From REEB95 sp963762425 (lineage in GTDB: Bacteria; Pseudomonadota; Alphaproteobacteria; ATCC43930; CGMCC-115725), in assembly GCA_963762425.1 (NCBI GenBank), contig CAVXKY010000018.1:17488-81487 (forward strand): a stretch of 64,000 nucleotides of DNA, read 5' to 3'. Below, one piece after another: positions 1 through 9,212 of the stretch. The position numbers and the translations under genes were made by a program. The notes beneath the pieces were generated by a model. It searched no databases and had not been told where the DNA came from. It saw nothing but the letters and a program-made list of their open reading frames with translations. Numbering within the stretch: the stretch's first letter is position 1; every line of letters begins with the position of its first letter.

Positions 1-60
1 GGCCAGTATTCCCCACAAACTCATGACAGGCCTTCCCGTCGGCGCGGCCCCCGACCCCCA

Positions 61-85
61 CCCTCTCCCGCGATGCGGGAGAGGG
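61..85. repeat. Perfect 11-bp inverted repeat, hairpin-forming
   Basis: The stem CCCTCTCCCGC pairs with GCGGGAGAGGG around a 3-nt loop. It lies just beyond the stop of the minus-strand binding-protein gene. There is no T tract, so it is either a transcript-end hairpin or a member of a dispersed GC-rich repeat family. I cannot separate the two from sequence alone. Confidence 0.5.
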
Positions 86-103
86 CAAGGGTGCGGGCGG
101 CAA

Positions 104-1339
104 TCAGGTCTTCACGGGCGGGTAGTCGCGCGAATAGGCCGGTTGCGCGAGATACTTCGCCTCGTCGTAGGGCCAGAACTGACCGCAGTTTTCGTAGGTC
201 TTCTGCGTCACGTTGGTGAGCTTGCCGCCTTGCTTGACGATCTTGCGCACGAACATGTTGCCGACGGCATTGCCGAAATGGTCGAAACGGAGCGGCCCGC
301 GCACCGTGTCCTTGAGGCTGACCGCGCGCAACGCCTTGATCGTCTGCTCCGGCTTCGACAAATCGCCGTTCAGCGCATGGAGCGCGGCCTCGACCACCTG
401 GACGGAGACGTACATGCTGGCGGCATAGAAGCCGGGGATCGCCTGATACTCCTTGTCCATCATCGCCTTGAACTTGTCGTTGGCGTCGTTCTTGAGGTCG
501 ATGGTGTAGGGACAGGCGTTGACCAGGCCGATCGCCTCGTCGCCGAAGCGCGGCAGCAGCGCGTCGTCGCCCGCGGTCTCGCCGCCGCACACCGGCAGCT
601 TCAACCCGGTGTCGGCGTATTGCTTCATGAATTTCACCGGCGCCGCGCCGGCGAAGCCCTGATGGACGCCGTCGCAAGCCTGGATCTGGGCGATGAAGGG
701 CGTGAAGTCGGGTGTTCCCAAGGGCGCCCACACCTTCTGGAGCACCTTGCCGCCGTTGTCCTCGAACACCTGCTGGAAGCCGCCCTGCTGCTCGTAGCCG
801 AAGGCGAAGTCGAAATCGAGGCAGACCACTCTTTTCAGCCCCATCACCTTGGCGGCGTAGTCGCCCATCACGTGCTCCGCCTGCGACGAGGTTGCCGAGC
901 AGCGGGTCAGGAACGGATTGGGTTTGCGCTGCGTCAGATCGTCGGCGCCGGCGAGGCACAGCGTCGGCGTCTTGGTCTGAACGATATAATCGGAGATCGC
1001 AAACATCTCGAACGCGGCCAAGGGCCCGAGGATGATGTTGACCTTGTCGCGCTCCACCAGCTCCTGCGCCTTGGTCTTGGTTATGGCCGGGCTGCTGCCG
1101 GTGTCGGCGACGACAAAATCGACCTTGCGGCCGGCGAGGGTCATGTTTTTCGACTTGAGATAGGCGGTGACCCCCTGCTCCATCTGGAAGCCGCCTTCGG
1201 CGAGCGCGCCGGTCTTATCGCACAGCAGGCCGATCTTCACCGGCGCCGATTGCGCGATCGACGGCATCGGGAACGCCGCCGTGGACGCCACGGCCGCCGT
1301 ACCCGCCAGGAATTTGCGGCGATTGAGCTTTAACGACAT
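104..1339 (-). CDS. ABC transporter substrate-binding protein, branched-chain amino acid (Leu/Ile/Val) type
   Basis: Periplasmic ligand-binding protein of the type I (LivJ-like) fold, about 411 residues, the usual length. The N-terminus SLKLNRRKFLAGTAAVAS carries a twin-arginine RRKFLAG signal ending near AQSA, so export is probably by Tat. The mature start VKIGLLCDKTGALAEGG is typical of the family. I chose the internal ATG at 1339 because GGGAGGGG lies just upstream and the signal peptide then sits at the N-terminus; the longer reading adds 34 unlikely residues. It follows the CoxM/S/L-like operon by 143 bp on the same strand and may bring in the substrate of that enzyme. No permease or ATPase of the Liv type is present here, so partners must be elsewhere. 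The ligand is unknown. Confidence 0.85.
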   Translation of the reverse strand: MSLKLNRRKFLAGTAAVASTAAFPMPSIAQSAPVKIGLLCDKTGALAEGGFQMEQGVTAYLKSKNMTLAGRKVDFVVADTGSSPAITKTKAQELVERDKVNIILGPLAAFEMFAISDYIVQTKTPTLCLAGADDLTQRKPNPFLTRCSATSSQAEHVMGDYAAKVMGLKRVVCLDFDFAFGYEQQGGFQQVFEDNGGKVLQKVWAPLGTPDFTPFIAQIQACDGVHQGFAGAAPVKFMKQYADTGLKLPVCGGETAGDDALLPRFGDEAIGLVNACPYTIDLKNDANDKFKAMMDKEYQAIPGFYAASMYVSVQVVEAALHALNGDLSKPEQTIKALRAVSLKDTVRGPLRFDHFGNAVGNMFVRKIVKQGGKLTNVTQKTYENCGQFWPYDEAKYLAQPAYSRDYPPVKT

Positions 1340-1482
1340 GCACCCCTCCCTATTTTCCGTGTTCCGGGCCGGCTTGAACCGCGGCCCTTTATTGTGTTTT
1401 GGTCGGCCAAGAGGATAGGGATATTTCCCGAATCTCTGCAACCTTTCATTAGCGAAAGCATCGCAAGACGGCCGAGCGCCGT

Positions 1483-3852
1483 TCAGGCGCGCGCGAGCGC
1501 CTTGAGAATGCGTTGCGGCGTCATCGGCTGGGACGAGACCCGGACCTTGAAGGGTTTGAGCGCGTCATTGACCGCGTTCATCACCGCCGCCGGCGCGCCC
1601 GCGGTGCCGGCCTCGCCCGCGCCCTTGGCGCCGAGAGCGGAATCCGCCGTCAGGGTTTCGATATGCGCGACCTCGATGTCGGGCATTTCCGCCGCCATCG
1701 GCACCAGGTAATCGGCGAGATTGCCGTTCAGCAGTTGGCCCAAACCGTCATAGAGGCATTCCTCGTACAGCGCGCTGCCGATGCCCTGCACCACCCCGCC
1801 GCGGATCTGCTCGTCCACCAGCATGGGATTGATGACGCGGCCGCAATCCTCCACCACCCAATGCTTGAGGAGCCGGACGAAGCCGGTCTCGACGTCGAGC
1901 TCAAGATAGGAGCCCTGCGCGCTGTTGGTGAAGGCGAAGGGATAAAGCTTGGGCATGTAATGGCGCGTCGCCGACATTTCCGGCTGCGTCCCCGGCGGCA
2001 AGGTGTCGCCGCGGAAATAGGCCGCGCGCCCGACCTCGTCCAGGCCGATGCGGCGGGCGCCCGATTTGTCCGTGACCCAGCCATCGGCGAGATCGAGATT
2101 TTCCGGGGGCGTTTGCAGCATGATCCCGGCCAGCGCCAGGATGTTCTGTTTCAAGGCGTGAGCCGCCTGCAACACCGCCTCGCCGCCGATGCCGGCGCCG
2201 CGCGAGGCCCAGGTGCCGCCGCCATAGGGCGTGCGCTCGGTGTCGCCGGTGACGATGCGCACCTTTTCGATCGGCAGGCCCAAAGCCGAAGCGGCCACCT
2301 GCGCCGCCATCGCCTCGGTGCCCTGGCCCTGCTCGGTCACGCTGAAGGCGCAGGTGACGCTGCCGCCGGGATCGAGCCGGATGGTGGCGCCGTCCTGGGC
2401 CGAGATCGGCGCGCCGCCGACGCCGTAAAAAGCCGGGCCGGGATTGGTGAGTTCGACGAAAGCGGCGAGGCCGATGCCGCGATGAATTCCTTTTTTGCGC
2501 AGTTCAGCCTGCTCGCGCCGCAAGCCGTCGTAATCCATCAGCTTCAGCAGTTTCTCCAACGCCGCCTGGTGCGAGAGCTTCTCGAATTTGAGGCCCGAGG
2601 CGGTGGTCCAGGGATAGGCGTCATCGGGAATGAGATTGATACGGCGGATTTGGGCCGGATCGAGATTCAACTGCGCCGCGCCACGATCGATGATCGCCTC
2701 GGTCACGGCGGCGGCGATGGGATGGCCGACGGCGCGGTATTGCGTGGTCGGCGGCTTGTTCTGGAACGCAACCCGCAGCCGCGCGCGGTAATTGCGATGG
2801 CGGTACCAGGAGCCGGTCAAATTCACCACCTGGTTGCCTTCGACCGCGCTGGTACGCGGGTATGTGGAATAAGGCCCGATGCCGGTCAGATCGTCCATGT
2901 CCAAGGCGAGGATTTCCCCCTCCTTGTTCAAGGCGAGCCGCGCCTTGATCCGGTGCTCGCGCGCATGGATGTCGGAGACGAAGGATTCGAGCCGGTCGGC
3001 GACGAATTTGACCGGCCGGCCCAGCAGCAGGCTCGCCGCCACGGTGGTCATGTCGTCGGGATAGACGTGAATTTTGATGCCGTAGGAGCCGCCGACATCT
3101 GGACAGATCACGCGCACCGCGTTTTCCGCCAAGCCAAAATGCTTGGCGAAAATTTCCTTCATCATGTGCGGCGCCTGGTTCGAGTAATGCACGGTCAGGC
3201 TTTCGCCGGTTTGATCGTAATCGGCCAGGATGGAACGCGGCTCCGGGCAAACGCCGGTGTGGCGGGCGAAGGAATACTCCTCCTCCACCACCGCGAAGGC
3301 CTTGGCGAAAGCGGCATCGACCTCGCCCGCATCGACCGAGCGGGTGAAGGCGAGATTGTCGCCGAGCTCGGCGTGGATGGGCGGGGTGCCGGGCGCGAGC
3401 GCACCCGCCATGTCGGTAACGGCGGGCAATTCCTGCCATTCGATCTTGACCAGCGCCGCCGCGTCCTCGGCGAGCGCGCGGCTTTCGGCGGCGACGGCCA
3501 CGATGGGCTCGCCTTGCCAGGTCGCCCGCTCACGCGCCAGGGGATGCTGCGGCGGCGATTTGAGCCCCTTGAAATGGGTCAACACGCCCACCCAGGGCGT
3601 GTAACGGCCTTCCAAATCCTTGGCCGTCAACACGCGGACCACGCCGGGCGCGCGCGAGGCCGCGGCCGTGTCGATCGCGAGAATGCGCGCATGGGCGTAA
3701 GGCGAGCGCAGGAAAGCCAGATGGACCAGCCGCGGCAGGCGCAGATCATCGACGTAGCGCCCGCCGCCCGCCAACAGCCGCTTGGCGCCGGGACGCGGCA
3801 CGCGCTTGCCGATATAGCTCGCCGGACGGTCAAGGAAGGAGAGGATGCTCAT
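1483..3852 (-). CDS. Molybdopterin-binding (large) subunit of a xanthine dehydrogenase/CoxL-family hydroxylase
   Basis: Large catalytic subunit (789 residues) of a cytosolic molybdenum hydroxylase that binds the Mo-molybdopterin cofactor and oxidises an unknown substrate. The N-terminal a/b-hammerhead begins near IGKRVPRPGAKRLLAGGGRYVDD, and Mo-binding domains follow, with PDVGGSYGIK and the late GAKGAGEAGTAGAP loop. The active-site loop that reads AYRCSFR in true form I CO dehydrogenase is QYRAVGHPIAAA here, so this is not a genuine CO dehydrogenase. The start at 3852 overlaps the stop of the iron-sulfur subunit (ATGA), which supports it over a longer out-of-family N-terminus. It is the third gene of a medium-small-large operon with a substrate-binding protein gene after it. 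Confidence 0.88.
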   Translation of the reverse strand: MSILSFLDRPASYIGKRVPRPGAKRLLAGGGRYVDDLRLPRLVHLAFLRSPYAHARILAIDTAAASRAPGVVRVLTAKDLEGRYTPWVGVLTHFKGLKSPPQHPLARERATWQGEPIVAVAAESRALAEDAAALVKIEWQELPAVTDMAGALAPGTPPIHAELGDNLAFTRSVDAGEVDAAFAKAFAVVEEEYSFARHTGVCPEPRSILADYDQTGESLTVHYSNQAPHMMKEIFAKHFGLAENAVRVICPDVGGSYGIKIHVYPDDMTTVAASLLLGRPVKFVADRLESFVSDIHAREHRIKARLALNKEGEILALDMDDLTGIGPYSTYPRTSAVEGNQVVNLTGSWYRHRNYRARLRVAFQNKPPTTQYRAVGHPIAAAVTEAIIDRGAAQLNLDPAQIRRINLIPDDAYPWTTASGLKFEKLSHQAALEKLLKLMDYDGLRREQAELRKKGIHRGIGLAAFVELTNPGPAFYGVGGAPISAQDGATIRLDPGGSVTCAFSVTEQGQGTEAMAAQVAASALGLPIEKVRIVTGDTERTPYGGGTWASRGAGIGGEAVLQAAHALKQNILALAGIMLQTPPENLDLADGWVTDKSGARRIGLDEVGRAAYFRGDTLPPGTQPEMSATRHYMPKLYPFAFTNSAQGSYLELDVETGFVRLLKHWVVEDCGRVINPMLVDEQIRGGVVQGIGSALYEECLYDGLGQLLNGNLADYLVPMAAEMPDIEVAHIETLTADSALGAKGAGEAGTAGAPAAVMNAVNDALKPFKVRVSSQPMTPQRILKALARA

Positions 3853-4358
3853 GGCGCCCCCTCTTTCCGCGATGGGCCTTTGGCGGCGCGGGATTTGGCG
3901 ACCTCCTCCACCGCGTCGATGATGGCGTGATAGCCGGTGCAGCGGCAGTAATTGCCCGAGAGGTAGTGGCGGATGTCGGCGCGCGAGGGGGCGCGGTTCT
4001 CGCGCAACAGGGTTTCGGCGGACAGCAACATGCCGGCGCTGCAAAAGCCGCATTGCACCGCGTTATGGAGCTGGAAGGCCGCTTGCAGATCGGCGAGGAC
4101 GCCCGAGCGCGACAGGCCCTCGATGGTCTCGACGCGCGAGCCGTCGAGCTGGGCCGCGAAGACAAGACAACCGCGCGCCAAAGCGCCGTCGATCAGCACG
4201 GTGCAGGCGCCGCACACGCCGTGCTCGCAGGACCAGCGCGTGCCGGTGAGGCCGAGCTCGTCGCGCAGAAAATCGACCAAATTGAGCCGCGGCTCGACCT
4301 CGCGCGTGACGCTTTCGCCGTTGATGGAAAGGCGGATGGAAACCGTGCCGCCGCTCAT
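3849..4358 (-). CDS. (2Fe-2S)-binding subunit of the molybdenum hydroxylase (CoxS-like)
   Basis: Small electron-transfer subunit of 169 residues with two [2Fe-2S] clusters. The N-terminal plant-ferredoxin-type cluster has Cys44, Cys49, Cys52 and Cys64 (CEHGVCGACTVLIDG). The C-terminal four-helix cluster has Cys103, Cys106, Cys138 and Cys140 (CGFCSAGM and CRCTGY). All eight ligands are present, so the subunit looks functional. It would pass electrons from the molybdenum site to the FAD subunit. The start ATG overlaps the FAD-subunit stop and its stop overlaps the large-subunit ATG, both by 4 nt, so the three chains are probably made by coupled translation. Confidence 0.93.
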   Translation of the reverse strand: MSGGTVSIRLSINGESVTREVEPRLNLVDFLRDELGLTGTRWSCEHGVCGACTVLIDGALARGCLVFAAQLDGSRVETIEGLSRSGVLADLQAAFQLHNAVQCGFCSAGMLLSAETLLRENRAPSRADIRHYLSGNYCRCTGYHAIIDAVEEVAKSRAAKGPSRKEGAP

Positions 4359-5254
4359 GGCGCGCCCAATTGCGCAAGCGCGCGGCGCAGCAAAACCTGC
4401 GCCAAATGCCGTTTCATAACCGGCGAGGCGTTGAAATCGCCCAAGGGCGCAAGCTCGGCCGCGAGCGCCGCACAGGCCGCATCGGGCGCGGCGCGGGGCG
4501 TCTGGCCTTCGAGCATCGCCGCGGCCTTTCCGGCCTCGACCGGTTTCGCGCCCACGCCGAAATAGACCGCGCGCGCGGCCGCGATCGTCCCGTCCTTGAT
4601 CTCCGCCGCGAAGGCCAGGCCGCATAGGGCGTAATCGCCCTGGCGGCGCGCGAGTTCGAGGAAAACATTCCGGCGCCCCGGCGGGGAAAACGGTATCTCG
4701 ATGGCGGCCAGGATTTCGCCCGGTTGCAAGGCGGTTTGATAAATCCCGGTGAAGAAATCGCGCGCCCTGACGCGGCGGCCGCCTTGGCGGCCCGCGATCT
4801 CGATCTCGGCGTCGAGCGCCACGGCACAGGCCGGCAGCTCGGCCGCCGGATCGGCGTGGGCGAGGCTGCCGCCGAGCGTGCCGCGATTGCGGATGGCCGC
4901 ATGGGCGATGAAAGGCGCGGCCTTGGCCAGAAGCGGCGCGTATCTGGCCACCAGCGGCGAGGAAATGAGCTCGGCATGGCGCGTCAGCGCGCCCAGGCGC
5001 AACACGCCCTGGCGCTCGGTTATGCCGGTCAGTTCGCCGAGCCCGTTGATGTCGATGAGCGCTTCGGGCTCGAGGAGCCGCATGTTGAGCGCCGGCACCA
5101 GGCTTTGCCCGCCGGCCAGGAGGCGCGCGCCCGAAGCGTTGCCGCCCAGCATATCCAGCGCTTCGGCGAGCGAATGCGGCTTCAGATAACGGAATCGCGG
5201 CGCCTTCAGCCCGGCCTCCCCCGCGCCGGTTGCTTGATGTTCCGGCTTCAACAA
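4355..5254 (-). CDS. FAD-binding (medium) subunit of the molybdenum hydroxylase (CoxM-like)
   Basis: Medium subunit, 299 residues, that holds FAD and hands electrons to the final acceptor. The FAD motifs GGQSLVPALNMRL (about residue 48) and GTLGGSLAHADPAAELP (about residue 125) match the CoxM/XdhB family, followed by a CODH-type C-terminal domain. It is the first gene of the operon and is separated from the divergent tetR gene by only 52 bp, so that gap must hold its promoter and probably the TetR operator. The start at the first ATG of the frame gives a short unconserved extension; the Met at residue 57 lies after the first FAD motif and is excluded. Confidence 0.88.
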   Translation of the reverse strand: MLKPEHQATGAGEAGLKAPRFRYLKPHSLAEALDMLGGNASGARLLAGGQSLVPALNMRLLEPEALIDINGLGELTGITERQGVLRLGALTRHAELISSPLVARYAPLLAKAAPFIAHAAIRNRGTLGGSLAHADPAAELPACAVALDAEIEIAGRQGGRRVRARDFFTGIYQTALQPGEILAAIEIPFSPPGRRNVFLELARRQGDYALCGLAFAAEIKDGTIAAARAVYFGVGAKPVEAGKAAAMLEGQTPRAAPDAACAALAAELAPLGDFNASPVMKRHLAQVLLRRALAQLGAP

Positions 5255-5306
5255 GAATGGACGTTTCCGGCCGCCGCCGTCAATCGACAGCGGCTTCTAG
5301 GGGGGG

Positions 5307-6002
5307 ATGTCGCGCCCGATGGCCAAGAAAAAGTCGAAGAACCGAAAGCCGAAGACCGCGCCCGCGCGTCCGATTCAGCGCCGGCTCAAGCCGGCCGCAC
5401 GCGAGCACCTGATCACCCAGGCGGCGGTGCGCTTTTTCGCCGAGCGCGGCTTCGAGGGCAAGACGCGCGAGTTGGCGCGGCGCTTGGGCGTCGCCCAGCC
5501 GCTGCTCTACCGTTATTTCCCGTCGAAGCAGGCGCTGATCGACCGGGTCTATCGCGAGGTGTTCGTCGATCCCTGGCTCCCCGAATGGCTGGAGAAACTC
5601 GCCGACCGCTCCAGGCCGTTGAAACAGCGCTTGCAGGAATTCTATATCGCCCATGCCCATGCCTCGATCGGCCACGACCGGGTGCGGCTCTACATATTCG
5701 CGGGGCTGAAGGGACTCGACATCAACGCCCGCTTCCTCCGGACGATGCGGAAGCGGATTTTCACCGCGGTGCTGGCCGAAATCCGCCATTCCTACCGCCT
5801 GCCGCCCTTGAGCAAGGCGCCGATGACCGAATTGGAGGCCGAGCTGATCTGGGGCCTGTTCGCGTCGATCTTCTATATCGGCGTGCGGCGCTGGATTTAC
5901 GGACTGAAGGTGCCGGAGGATATCGACCGCGTGGTGGCCTCCAAGGTGTCGGCCATGCTCGACGGCATGCCCAAGGAAATCGCCCGGATATTGGAACGCT
6001 GA
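5307..6002 (+). CDS. TetR/AcrR-family transcriptional regulator
   Basis: DNA-binding repressor-type protein, 231 residues. After a basic N-terminal tail (KKKSKNRKPK), the HTH spans about residues 28-75 with FFAERGFEGKTRELARRLGV and LLYRYFPSKQALIDRVY, the hallmark of TetR_N. The C-terminal ligand domain is not assignable. ATGTCG follows a run of seven G, a good ribosome site. It is divergent from the molybdenum hydroxylase operon and one base upstream of the monooxygenase gene, so it probably controls both. The ligand is unknown. Confidence 0.9.
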   Translation: MSRPMAKKKSKNRKPKTAPARPIQRRLKPAAREHLITQAAVRFFAERGFEGKTRELARRLGVAQPLLYRYFPSKQALIDRVYREVFVDPWLPEWLEKLADRSRPLKQRLQEFYIAHAHASIGHDRVRLYIFAGLKGLDINARFLRTMRKRIFTAVLAEIRHSYRLPPLSKAPMTELEAELIWGLFASIFYIGVRRWIYGLKVPEDIDRVVASKVSAMLDGMPKEIARILER

Positions 6003-6003
6003 C

Positions 6004-7183
6004 ATGGCGACGCCCCCGGGATTGGACGAATTAAAGGCGCGGGCGCGCGAGCTGGTGCCGGCGTTGCGGGCGCGCGCGGCGATGGCGGAGGAATTGCGCC
6101 GCGTGCCGGATGAATCGATCGCCGATCTGCATAAGGCCGGATTGTTCCGCGCCTTCCAGCCCAAGCGGCTGGGCGGCAGCGAGCTGCCCTACCGCGCCAT
6201 GGTCGATCTAGGCGCGATCCTGGCGCGAGGCTGCGGTTCGACCGCGTGGGTGCTGACCAATCTCGCCAGCCATCACTGGATGCTCGGCATGTGGCCCAAA
6301 GCGGCCCAGGATGAGATTTGGGGCGCGGACGGGCCGGACGTGCTGATCGGCTCGGCCTTCGCCTTTCCCGCGGGCCGCGCCGTCAAGGTCAAAGGCGGCC
6401 ATCAACTCAAAGGACGCTGGCCGTTTTCGAGCGGCGTCGACCCGTCGAAATGGAATTTCATCGGCGCGCTGGCCGAGGATGAGGGCCAAGCTCGAGCCGC
6501 GCGTCTTCATCGTCAAGGCGACGGATTACACCATCATCGACAATTGGCACGCCGCCGGATTGGCCGGCACCGGCAGCAAGGACGTCGAGATAACGGACGC
6601 CTTCGTGCCCGACCACCGCAGCCTGAACCCCGCGCAGATCTCCGGCGGCGAAACCCCGGGCAGCGCCGCCAATCCCGGGCCGCTTTACCGGCTGCCGGTT
6701 TTCAGCCTGTTCCCGTTCATCCTGTCCGCCGTCGCGTTGGGGCTGGCGCAGGGTGCCATCGAGGAATTCACCCAATCGATGCGCGGGCGCGCCGGGACTT
6801 ATGCGGGGAAGAAACTGGCCGAGTTGGCCACGTTGCAGCTGCGCCTGGCCGAATCTGCCGCGCTTTCCGACGCCGCCGAGAAGACGATGATCGCGGCTTG
6901 CGAGGAAGCGACCAGCCAAACCGAGGCCGGGAAAATCCCCGCGCTCGAGGACCGGGTGCGCTGGCGGCGCGACGCCGCCTATAGCGCGGGGATGTGCGCC
7001 AAGGCGGTCGATCTGCTGTTCGCCGGCGCGGGCGGCAACGCCATCTACAAGAGCAACCCGTTGCAGCGCATCTGGCGCGACGTGCACGCCGCCAACGGGC
7101 ATTACCTGATGAGCTGGGACATGGCCGGAACGCTCTACGGCCGGGTGGCGCTGGGCCTGCCGCCGGATTTGCCGGTGTTGTGA
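6004..7183 (+). CDS. Acyl-CoA dehydrogenase-fold flavin monooxygenase, oxygenase component (HsaA/HpaH-like); frameshifted
   Basis: Flavin-dependent hydroxylase of the acyl-CoA dehydrogenase superfamily (class D monooxygenase), about 392 residues once a frameshift is repaired. The N-terminal helical part (VPDESIADLHKAGLFRAFQP) is in one frame to about 6480. The remainder (GLAGTGSKDVEITDAFVP and a C-terminal domain with FAGAGGNAIYKSNPLQRIWRD) is in the next frame. One surplus base near GAGGGCCAAG explains the shift. The GTGSKDV and AGGNAIYKSNPLQRIWRD motifs are typical of two-component hydroxylases that use reduced flavin from a separate reductase, which is not seen here. It starts one base after the tetR stop. 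The substrate is probably aromatic or steroid-like by family, but this is not shown. Confidence 0.75.
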
Positions 7184-7278
7184 CCGCGTAGCATCTGACG
7201 TGCGAAGCGGAAAAAGCCCTGCGTAGCACAGCCGAGGGCCGAAGCTTTAGGCCCGAGGCGTCGTGCGAAGCCAAAGTT

Positions 7279-8214
7279 TTAGTGCAGCCCGTCCGGGACT
7301 TCGACGTTTTCGGGCTTGATGTCGAGGCCCGAGTTCTTGGCCTGTTGGAAGATGAGCGTGGCGAAATCCTTGTCGGCATAACCGAGGCCGATCAGGTTCT
7401 GCACCAGCTCGCGCGTCGCCGCCGTCACCGGCATGGGCGTGTTGGTCTTGCGCGCGGCGGCCAGGCCCAGATCGAGGTCCTTTTTCAGCAACACCGGGGT
7501 GAAGGTCGGGCTCATGTCGAGATTGACCAGCGCCGGGGTCTTGTAGGCGGTGAACAGCGAGCCCATCACGCTCTTGTTGATGAAATCGAGGAAGGCGTGG
7601 CGCTTGACCCCGCATTTCTCGGCCAGCACCGTGATCTCGACCAGGTTCTGGATGACGACGCCCAGCAAAACGTTGTGGCAGATCTTGACGATGCGCGCGA
7701 GTTCGCCCTCGCCGGCATAGCTCGAGCCCTTGCCCATGGCGTCGAGATAGGGCCGGGCCGCGTCATAGGCGTCCTTGGGGCCGGAGGCGACGATGGTGAG
7801 CTTGCCCACCTTCACCACCTTGCCGTTCCCCGAAACCGGCGCCGCCAGCATCTGGGTGCCGCGCTTCGAGGCCGCCACGCGCACTTCGGCCGAGGCTTCC
7901 TCGGACACGGTCGAGCAATCGACCAGGATCTTGGGCGCGCGGCCCGAAACCGCCAACACGCCGCCTTGGCTGATGGTGACTTCCTTGAGGTCGTCCGAGG
8001 CCGAAACCATGGTGAAGACGATGTCGCAGGACGCCAGCTCGGCGGGGCTGGCGGCGATCTTGGCGCCCGATTTGGCGAGCGGCTCGGCCTTGGCGCGGGT
8101 GCGGTTATAGGCGGTCAGATCGCAGCCCGCCTTGGCCAGGCGCTCGGCCATCGGGAAGCCCATGCGGCCGGTGCCGATCCAGCCGATCTTATGCCGCTTC
8201 AAATCGCCGTCCAT
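7279..8214 (-). CDS. NAD(P)-dependent oxidoreductase, 3-hydroxyisobutyrate dehydrogenase family
   Basis: Beta-hydroxyacid dehydrogenase of 311 residues. The Rossmann motif GTGRMGFPMAERLAKAG lies at about residues 14-30, the substrate segment DCSTVS plus APVSGNGKVVKVGKLTIV at about 100-145, and the catalytic-lysine region KICHNVLLGVV at about 175. This is the standard HIBADH/tartronate-semialdehyde reductase layout. It stands alone on the minus strand, with about 90 bp of unremarkable DNA separating it from the convergent monooxygenase gene. The exact hydroxyacid cannot be told from sequence. Confidence 0.88.
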   Translation of the reverse strand: MDGDLKRHKIGWIGTGRMGFPMAERLAKAGCDLTAYNRTRAKAEPLAKSGAKIAASPAELASCDIVFTMVSASDDLKEVTISQGGVLAVSGRAPKILVDCSTVSEEASAEVRVAASKRGTQMLAAPVSGNGKVVKVGKLTIVASGPKDAYDAARPYLDAMGKGSSYAGEGELARIVKICHNVLLGVVIQNLVEITVLAEKCGVKRHAFLDFINKSVMGSLFTAYKTPALVNLDMSPTFTPVLLKKDLDLGLAAARKTNTPMPVTAATRELVQNLIGLGYADKDFATLIFQQAKNSGLDIKPENVEVPDGLH

Positions 8215-8326
8215 GACGCGCCTCGTGGTTTGCCTATCGGGGGGAGGAATGGGCCGGAGCTTTAGCCTATTTGGCGGCGCCCGAGCAACCCGGAGCGGCG
8301 GGCGAGGAATCCCGAGGAACTCGATC

Positions 8327-9099
8327 CTAATAATGAATCTCGTATTCCAGCTGCCAGCGCGGCGTGATCCGGGGCACGGACGAGGTCAGGCCGAACAGCA
8401 CCCCGCCGTTCCATTCCAGCGTGCCCGGGCCGATGTTGAAGAGCTTGCCGAAGAGCTGCGGCCCCGCGCGATTGTCCTGGGCGTTCCAGCGCGCGAACCG
8501 GGTGAGCGCGACCGGGCTGGCCGTAATACTGGAAACCCGGCTCGACCGCGAAATGGCGGCCCAGTTTCAGTTCCCAGGCCTCGATCCGCGTCTCCCAGGC
8601 CCAGAGGAATTGCGGCCGGCCCGAGGCGGAACCGCCCAGATCCTTTTCGACGAACAGATTGACCGAATTGCTCAGGCCCCAGAAATCCTTGCGCAGCACC
8701 GGGCCGAAGGTGGTTTCGTTGGGATTGCCCTTTTGCATCGCCTGGCCGTATTCGGCGAAAAAGCCGGTATCGAGCCAGTATTCCCCCCGCTCGGTGAATT
8801 GGAAGAGGTTCTCCGAGGTGATCTGGGTGAAATAGGTATCCATCCCGGAACCGGGAGCGCGGTTGAATTCGAACTCCAGCTCGCTTTGCCACCACGGCGT
8901 GAAGCCGTATTCGGTTTCGGCGGTGTAGCTCTGCTCGCCGCTCTTGGCGTGGTTGGGATCGAAACCGGCATCGCCGACGGTCTCGACCGCCAGCTCGCCC
9001 TGATTGACGTCCGGCGTCTTGACGTTGAAATCGGCCCAGGCCGGTCCCGCGCCGAGCCAGCGACCAAGCGGCCGCCGCGGCTAAAATTCGCGCCTTCAT
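8327..9099 (-). CDS. Predicted exported outer-membrane protein of the iron operon (two frameshifts)
   Basis: Not a family I recognise. After repair of two +1 shifts (near 9075 in the signal peptide and near 8530) it reads about 256 residues. The signal peptide MKARILAAAAAWSLAGAGPAWA is followed by a chain rich in aromatic and alternating residues (GFTPWWQSELEFEFN, FLWAWETRIEAWELKLGRHF) and ends WQLEYEIHY. A C-terminal aromatic and amphipathic strands suggest an outer-membrane beta-barrel. ATG at 9099 follows AGGGGG. It is the third gene after the cupredoxin and FTR1 genes, downstream of a Fur box, so a role in iron passage across the outer membrane is plausible. Confidence 0.6.
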
Positions 9100-9212
9100 G
9101 AAACCCCCTAATTCTCGCAATTAAGTCGCATTCGCAGAGGTATTGCCGAGGAAAGTCCGAAGATTCACGAGGTAACCCCCTTATTGGACGAGGCGACGGG
9201 CAGGCGGAATGG

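Noticed and set aside
1513..3930. 805-codon plus-strand frame opposite the molybdopterin subunit gene
   Set aside because: No recognisable domain, and the opposite strand encodes a complete known protein.
1483..5254. True aerobic CO dehydrogenase
   Set aside because: The large-subunit loop lacks both the form I and the form II signature.
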